DNA from: Helicobacter cynogastricus
Lineage (GTDB): Bacteria > Campylobacterota > Campylobacteria > Campylobacterales > Helicobacteraceae
NCBI RefSeq assembly: GCF_900197855.1
Contig: NZ_FZMQ01000005.1
Span: 398,175 to 462,174 of the forward strand
Reading direction: 5' to 3'
DNA: 64,000 bases
This document shows, in pieces, positions 58,154 to 64,000 of the stretch (its first letter is position 1; the number at the start of each line of letters is the position of its first letter). The notes under the pieces were generated by a model that did not search any database, was not told where the DNA came from, and was given only the letters and a program-made list of their open reading frames with translations. Made by a program: the position numbers and the translations under genes.

Positions 58154-59283
58154 AGTGCCACATAGTCTACTTCTCTGGGGCGTTGGTGTTGGAGCACGAG
58201 ATTTTTAGACTTGGTAACCCCCTCAGAAGTGCCAATAACCAATAATTTAGCCTCGCTAGCCACAATGGTATCGCCCTCTGGCATGGGAATATAACGCCCA
58301 TCCTTTTGAATAATTCCAATGACAAAGATTTTAGCAATCTCTCTGAAATGCGCTTCTTTGAGTTTGCGTTGCACGAGCCAACTCTCTTTGGGCACAATCA
58401 CCTCTTCTAAGTCTAGCAAGGTGTCTTTCTTGTAAATGAAGTTTTCTAGGATATTTTCCATATCCGGGCGAATTGCCATCGCGCTCACCCGTTGCGCCAT
58501 TAATTTAGTGGGCGAAACCACGCTATCTGCGCCTAATTTTTTGAGTTTTTCCAAATCCTCATCATTATGTGCACTAGCAATGATGTAATAAGGTTTGCGC
58601 CCCAATTCTTTTTCTAGCAGACGCACATTAGCGATTAGGGCAATATTAACAGAAAAGGTTTTAGAAAAAGTAACCACGCCTTTAGCACTGCTCAAATTGG
58701 TTTTAAGCATGCTCAAATTGGTATGGGGATCGCCTACAATGTAATAAGGGTATTTGTGTTTGATTGCTTGCTCTTCAAATTCCGGATCGTCATCTACCAC
58801 CACAAAGGGAATCTGAGCGTTTCTAAACTGCTTGGCAAGCTCAATTGTGTATTCGTTATGATAACAGATCACATAGTGCTTTGTGAGGCGTGCAATTTTA
58901 TAAATCATCTTTTTCTCCCGTATGAGTTTGGCTAAGACTCCCTTATTGATCACCCCAATAAGTACAGCGACCGTGAAAGTCATCAACGCTTCCCCACAAA
59001 ACATAATAAGGACGCTTAAAAAAATACTCCAAGTACCAAATTTGCTTTCGTTTAATGCCCCAAAACCCGTAGCTGTAAATGTGTAAGATGTCTGGAAAAA
59101 AGCCTGCATAAGAGAATAATTTTCCAGAAATAAATAGCCCAAAGTGCCCAAGAGAATAAAAAGCTGAATGAGCACCAAAGGCAAGGCGAAAAGTTTAAAA
59201 TGAGAGTAAATCTCCGCGTTGATTTGGCGGGTGGCACTCTCCTTAGGGGGAGTTTTTTTGAAGAATGCCTTAAAGTTAAACAT
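58150..59283 (-). CDS. HpKchA-type potassium channel with RCK domain
   Basis: A 377-residue K+ channel. TM1 is at about residues 33-52, the pore loop has the filter TATGFGAL near 72, and TM2 is at about 80-105. A cytoplasmic RCK/TrkA-N domain (KHYVICYHNEYTIELAKQF) and a TrkA-C domain (EVIVPKESWLVQRKLKEAHF) follow. The Rossmann glycine motif GxGxxG is replaced by CYHNEY, which argues against ordinary NAD binding and agrees with my memory of H. pylori HpKchA, needed for growth at low potassium. It lies 12 bases after rpmB on the same strand. Confidence 0.92.
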   Translation of the reverse strand: MFNFKAFFKKTPPKESATRQINAEIYSHFKLFALPLVLIQLFILLGTLGYLFLENYSLMQAFFQTSYTFTATGFGALNESKFGTWSIFLSVLIMFCGEALMTFTVAVLIGVINKGVLAKLIREKKMIYKIARLTKHYVICYHNEYTIELAKQFRNAQIPFVVVDDDPEFEEQAIKHKYPYYIVGDPHTNLSMLKTNLSSAKGVVTFSKTFSVNIALIANVRLLEKELGRKPYYIIASAHNDEDLEKLKKLGADSVVSPTKLMAQRVSAMAIRPDMENILENFIYKKDTLLDLEEVIVPKESWLVQRKLKEAHFREIAKIFVIGIIQKDGRYIPMPEGDTIVASEAKLLVIGTSEGVTKSKNLVLQHQRPREVDYVAL

Positions 59284-59295
59284 TGTCCTTGCGGA

Positions 59296-59484
59296 CTATT
59301 GACTCTTGCGCATAGTCCTTAAAGTAGAAGCAGCTACACGGATTTTTTGTTTAGTGCCATCTTCTAGGGTGATGCGAATCGTGCGTAAATTGGGCAACAA
59401 ACGCCTCTTATTCTTGTTGTTGGCATGACTAACATGATTGCCTACCATAGGGCCTTTTAAGGTAAGATCGCATTTACGCGCCAT
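59296..59484 (-). CDS. rpmB: 50S ribosomal protein L28
   Basis: A 62-residue L28 beginning [20 protein letters not shown], with [13 protein letters not shown]. The ATG at 59484 has AAAGGAG five bases upstream; the open frame before it is not conserved. The N-terminal C/D pattern is the zinc-poor form (single Cys). Followed by the potassium channel gene. Confidence 0.97.
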   Translation of the reverse strand: MARKCDLTLKGPMVGNHVSHANNKNKRRLLPNLRTIRITLEDGTKQKIRVAASTLRTMRKSQ

Positions 59485-59501
59485 AGGTTCTCCTTTCAGA
59501 T

Positions 59502-59534
59502 AAAAGCGCACATTATAGCTTAATATGCGCTTTT
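59502..59534 (-). terminator. Hairpin terminator of ccp containing the rpmB -10 box
   Basis: A perfect 9-base stem (AAAAGCGCA at 59502-59510, TGCGCTTTT at 59526-59534) with a 15-base loop, with T-runs on both strands. It lies between the ccp stop and rpmB. On the reverse strand the loop holds TATAAT (59517-59512), about 28 bases before the rpmB ATG. Confidence 0.6.
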
Positions 59535-59544
59535 TTGGCTTAAA

Positions 59545-60687
59545 TTAGTGAGTGCTAGACTTAGTGGGCTTGCTAGACTTAGCTTCTGTATCTTTCTCCA
59601 TAATGCCCTCAGGTTTGGGGGTGTTGTTGGTAATGATGGGTAATTGGGGGTAAGTGATGCTAGGTTTTTTGCCTGTGAGAGCACCAAAGAATATAGCAAT
59701 TTTTTGCGCATCGCTATCACTGATTTGGATTCCTAGCTGTACTGCACCCATCTCTTTGATCGCATCTTTAACATCCCAATATTGCCCATTGTGGAAATAA
59801 GGCATGGTTTCTAAAATATTACGCAAAGTAGGTACCTTGACCATGCCATTCTCATCACCCTTGAAATCCCCCACATTGGCAAACTTATAAGGAGCAGCCA
59901 CTTGGAAGGGTTGCATCGTGCCTCCCAAATTAATTCCATTATGACAACCCGAACATCCTTTATCTAAAAAGAGGGCCAAACCTTCTTGTTCTTTAGGACT
60001 CAATGCCTTGACATTACCGCGTAAAAAGTCATCAAAACGGCTAGGGGTGTTGAGCGTGGCTTCAAACATGGCAATAGTATCTGTGATCAAGTTAAGATCG
60101 ATCTTGACATTGTTGCCATAAGCGCGCTTAAAGGCTTTGACATAACCGGGCATGGAATTAATCTTAGCTTCTACAACCTTAGGATCGGCATTCATCTCTA
60201 CTGGGTTGCTAATTGGACCCTTAGCCTGATCATCTAGGTGTGCTGCACGCCCATCCCAAAACTGCACCGCGTTAAACACGGAGTTATACACCGTGGGAGA
60301 ATTTAAGAAATGTGGGTTAGGCTTCCAACCCTCTCCTACAGCTCGCGATACCATGTCTACACCCGCCATACCTAAATTGTGGCATGTATTACAAGAAATG
60401 AGATAAGAAGTAGAGATTCTAGGATCTAAATAGAGCATCTTCCCTAATTCAATTTGAGCCTTAGTGAGCACAGGACCTTTATAAGAGAGACCCAAGTCGC
60501 GCACTCTATCTTTGAGATACTTGTCTAAAACCTTGCCTGTTGGCATGGGCATAAGATTAGCATCAAGAGCTTTTTTAATCAATTCCTGCGCAGTCATGGT
60601 ATGATGGGTTTGTTTGGCATAAAGGGTAGCGCACAAGCTAATAGACACCAAAGATACCTTCAACAAACTTTTTATGGTGATTGACAA
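59545..60687 (-). CDS. ccp: Di-heme cytochrome c peroxidase
   Basis: A 380-residue periplasmic peroxidase that reduces H2O2 with electrons from cytochrome c. A signal peptide (LLKVSLVSISLCATLYA) is followed by heme sites CNTCH near residue 102 and CSGCH near 245. MauG/CCP blocks QFWDGRAAHLDDQAKGPISN, FDDFLRG and PTLRNILETMPYFHNG are present. The C-terminal 35 residues (Thr/Lys/Ser/Pro-rich) are an unstructured addition. TTG start with AAGGA seven bases upstream; the ATG within that region is in another frame. Confidence 0.95.
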   Translation of the reverse strand: MSITIKSLLKVSLVSISLCATLYAKQTHHTMTAQELIKKALDANLMPMPTGKVLDKYLKDRVRDLGLSYKGPVLTKAQIELGKMLYLDPRISTSYLISCNTCHNLGMAGVDMVSRAVGEGWKPNPHFLNSPTVYNSVFNAVQFWDGRAAHLDDQAKGPISNPVEMNADPKVVEAKINSMPGYVKAFKRAYGNNVKIDLNLITDTIAMFEATLNTPSRFDDFLRGNVKALSPKEQEGLALFLDKGCSGCHNGINLGGTMQPFQVAAPYKFANVGDFKGDENGMVKVPTLRNILETMPYFHNGQYWDVKDAIKEMGAVQLGIQISDSDAQKIAIFFGALTGKKPSITYPQLPIITNNTPKPEGIMEKDTEAKSSKPTKSSTH

Positions 60688-60721
60688 GACATATTCCTTA
60701 TAAAATGGTTTAGATGAGAAA

Positions 60722-60727
60722 ATTATA
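60722..60727 (-). promoter_or_regulatory. -10 box for ccp
   Basis: Reverse-strand TATAAT, 34 bases before the ccp TTG start. It lies immediately after the ansB stop (60749-60751). Confidence 0.45.
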
Positions 60728-60748
60728 CGCCAAGAATCTTAAAATAGT

Positions 60749-63146
<2,398 letters not shown>

Positions 63147-63181
63147 ATGTATCCTCCATTAAATTAGAATTGTCGATGCGA

Positions 63182-63187
63182 ATTATA
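63182..63187 (-). promoter_or_regulatory. -10 box for the RclA-like/ansB operon
   Basis: Reverse-strand TATAAT preceded by TGC (extended -10), about 35 bases before the ATG at 63146. Confidence 0.5.
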
Positions 63188-63237
63188 GCAAATAGCTAAC
63201 CCTCTCCAAAAGCAATCTTTAAAATTGTGAATAAATA

Positions 63238-63609
63238 TTAAATAATAACATCCAAAACATGAGGTTCTAAGAACCCTTCAAGCTCTTCTGTATTCTCCAG
63301 CGCGCGATCCAACGCGCTGTCGCTATAATAATGGCCATGATAGCAGTGGCGTTTATCCCCATTGAGACAACGGCGATCTGCTTGAGATTGTTCTTGCTGA
63401 AATTGCTGTTGTTGAGAGGGAGACTCCTCTTTGTCTCTATGTACCGCCTTATTCTTTTCAAGGGCTCGTGTTTCTTGTATAGCTTGCAATCTCTCAATAA
63501 ATTCCTTTTGACTCTCTTGATCGAGTTTTGGTAGGGCATTTTGATAGACAATCGACCCAAAGGGCGCGTTCTGATTAATATGAGTAAGATTGCCCGTAAA
63601 AGAAGACAT
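63238..63609 (-). CDS. Small acidic-tailed hypothetical protein
   Basis: A 123-residue soluble protein without signal or membrane segment; no family recognised. The N-terminus NLTHINQNAPFGSIVYQN leads to a charged coiled-coil-prone region, then a Gln-rich stretch (SPSQQQQFQQEQSQAD). A Cys/His-rich patch (CLNGDKRHCYHGHYY) that could bind metal follows, and an acidic tail ends it. AAGGAGG seven bases upstream makes expression likely. It follows the partial gene by 57 bases on the same strand. Confidence 0.7.
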   Translation of the reverse strand: MSSFTGNLTHINQNAPFGSIVYQNALPKLDQESQKEFIERLQAIQETRALEKNKAVHRDKEESPSQQQQFQQEQSQADRRCLNGDKRHCYHGHYYSDSALDRALENTEELEGFLEPHVLDVII

Positions 63610-63666
63610 GCTGCCTCCTTGCTTTTACCCATATAGATCGGCCTTTTGGTCATTTTCTTGCGCGCA

Positions 63667-64000
63667 CTACATTCCAAAAAAGACTTCAAGCGGATAAGTT
63701 TTATCTATAGCTTTAAGTTCCAAATAAGCATTGATGACCATAAATTCATCTTTAGGGTGGCTATTCAAGCGTTCTCTAGCCTGTTCAATCATTTCCAAAT
63801 CAAGCAGGATATAGAGAAAGCTTTTTTCAGCACGCTCATCTTTAGTTGCCAATGCTTCAAAGAATTTAAAACGCGCATCGGGAGCAAGAATGGCCTTAGA
63901 TTGTTTGGCTAGTTGCAGATAATCCTTTCCTTCATAGCCTACCAAAGTGCACAGATGTACCATCTCCTCTTGGTTCAGTGTAGTTTTGTCGTGCCAATAG
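63667..64000 (-). CDS. C-terminal part of an unidentified helical protein (cut by window edge)
   Basis: The frame is open from the right edge of the window; the ATG at 63963 is only internal. The visible 111 residues are helical with repeating helix pairs (DYLQLAKQSKAILAPDARFK; KSFLYILLDLEMIEQARERL; FMVINAYLELKAIDK), suggesting a TPR-like or helical-repeat end. It ends in EVFFGM. Function cannot be assigned from this piece. Confidence 0.65.
   Translation of the reverse strand, partial: YWHDKTTLNQEEMVHLCTLVGYEGKDYLQLAKQSKAILAPDARFKFFEALATKDERAEKSFLYILLDLEMIEQARERLNSHPKDEFMVINAYLELKAIDKTYPLEVFFGM

Overview
The window reads as chromosomal DNA of a gastric Helicobacter that is not H. pylori itself. 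The evidence is the Helicobacter-type outer membrane protein (OMP) family, the gene block ftsI-fliE-flgC-flgB-ftsW, the HpKchA-type potassium channel beside rpmB, a BioV-like esterase, MdaB, and long homopolymer tracts of the phase-variation type. From memory, many short blocks keep H. pylori gene order (pyrH-rpoZ-spoT-tyrS-flavin oxidoreductase-amiA; ppiD-ftsA-ftsZ; truD-htpX-folE; S4 protein-ileS) but are joined differently, so this is a rearranged relative. I see no prophage, insertion sequence, CRISPR array or rRNA, and one tRNA.

Layout. 1-5020: three tandem paralogous OMP genes; the middle one carries a C15 tract. 5024-10955: hydroxybutyrate dehydrogenase, a 30-residue membrane miniprotein, uvrA and a chemoreceptor. 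10986-18546: a membrane FUSC-like protein, Mrp, then ftsI-fliE-flgC-flgB (reverse) diverging from ftsW, with a near-perfect sigma-54 site in front of flgB. 18543-24078: folE-htpX-truD, a helical hypothetical, tRNA-CAU, mdaB. 22425-32470 is one tightly overlapping reverse operon: TrkA-like protein, aroB, two tandem MscS channels, mtaB, an FtsH-like ATPase lacking the zinc site, bioV and a GT9 glycosyltransferase. 32522-39014: tgt, ftsZ, ftsA, ppiD, bioA. 39060-48368: pyrH, rpoZ, spoT, tyrS, a nitronate monooxygenase-like protein, amiA, a membrane protein and a CrdRS-like two-component pair. 48435-51392: rpsL-rpsG-fusA. 51471-52556: a 13 x 10-bp repeat inside a small ORF followed by a methyltransferase with a G15 tract. 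52591-58153: S4 protein, ileS, queF and two unrecognised exported-protein genes. 58150-63146: potassium channel, rpmB, cytochrome c peroxidase, ansB and an RclA-like reductase. 63238-64000: two hypotheticals, the last cut by the window edge.

Themes. Cell wall and division are well represented (ftsI, ftsW, ftsA, ftsZ, amiA, aroB upstream of aromatic synthesis). folE, queF and tgt belong to queuosine synthesis and use; bioV and bioA to biotin. Redox and host-stress genes (mdaB, ccp, rclA-like, ansB) sit near the right end. The most unusual locus is 51471-52556, where two different simple-sequence repeats lie in and just before one methyltransferase gene. Non-ATG starts are frequent, and three genes (1860, 21123 reverse, 52591) have a -10 box exactly six bases before the ATG, the geometry of leaderless mRNAs.
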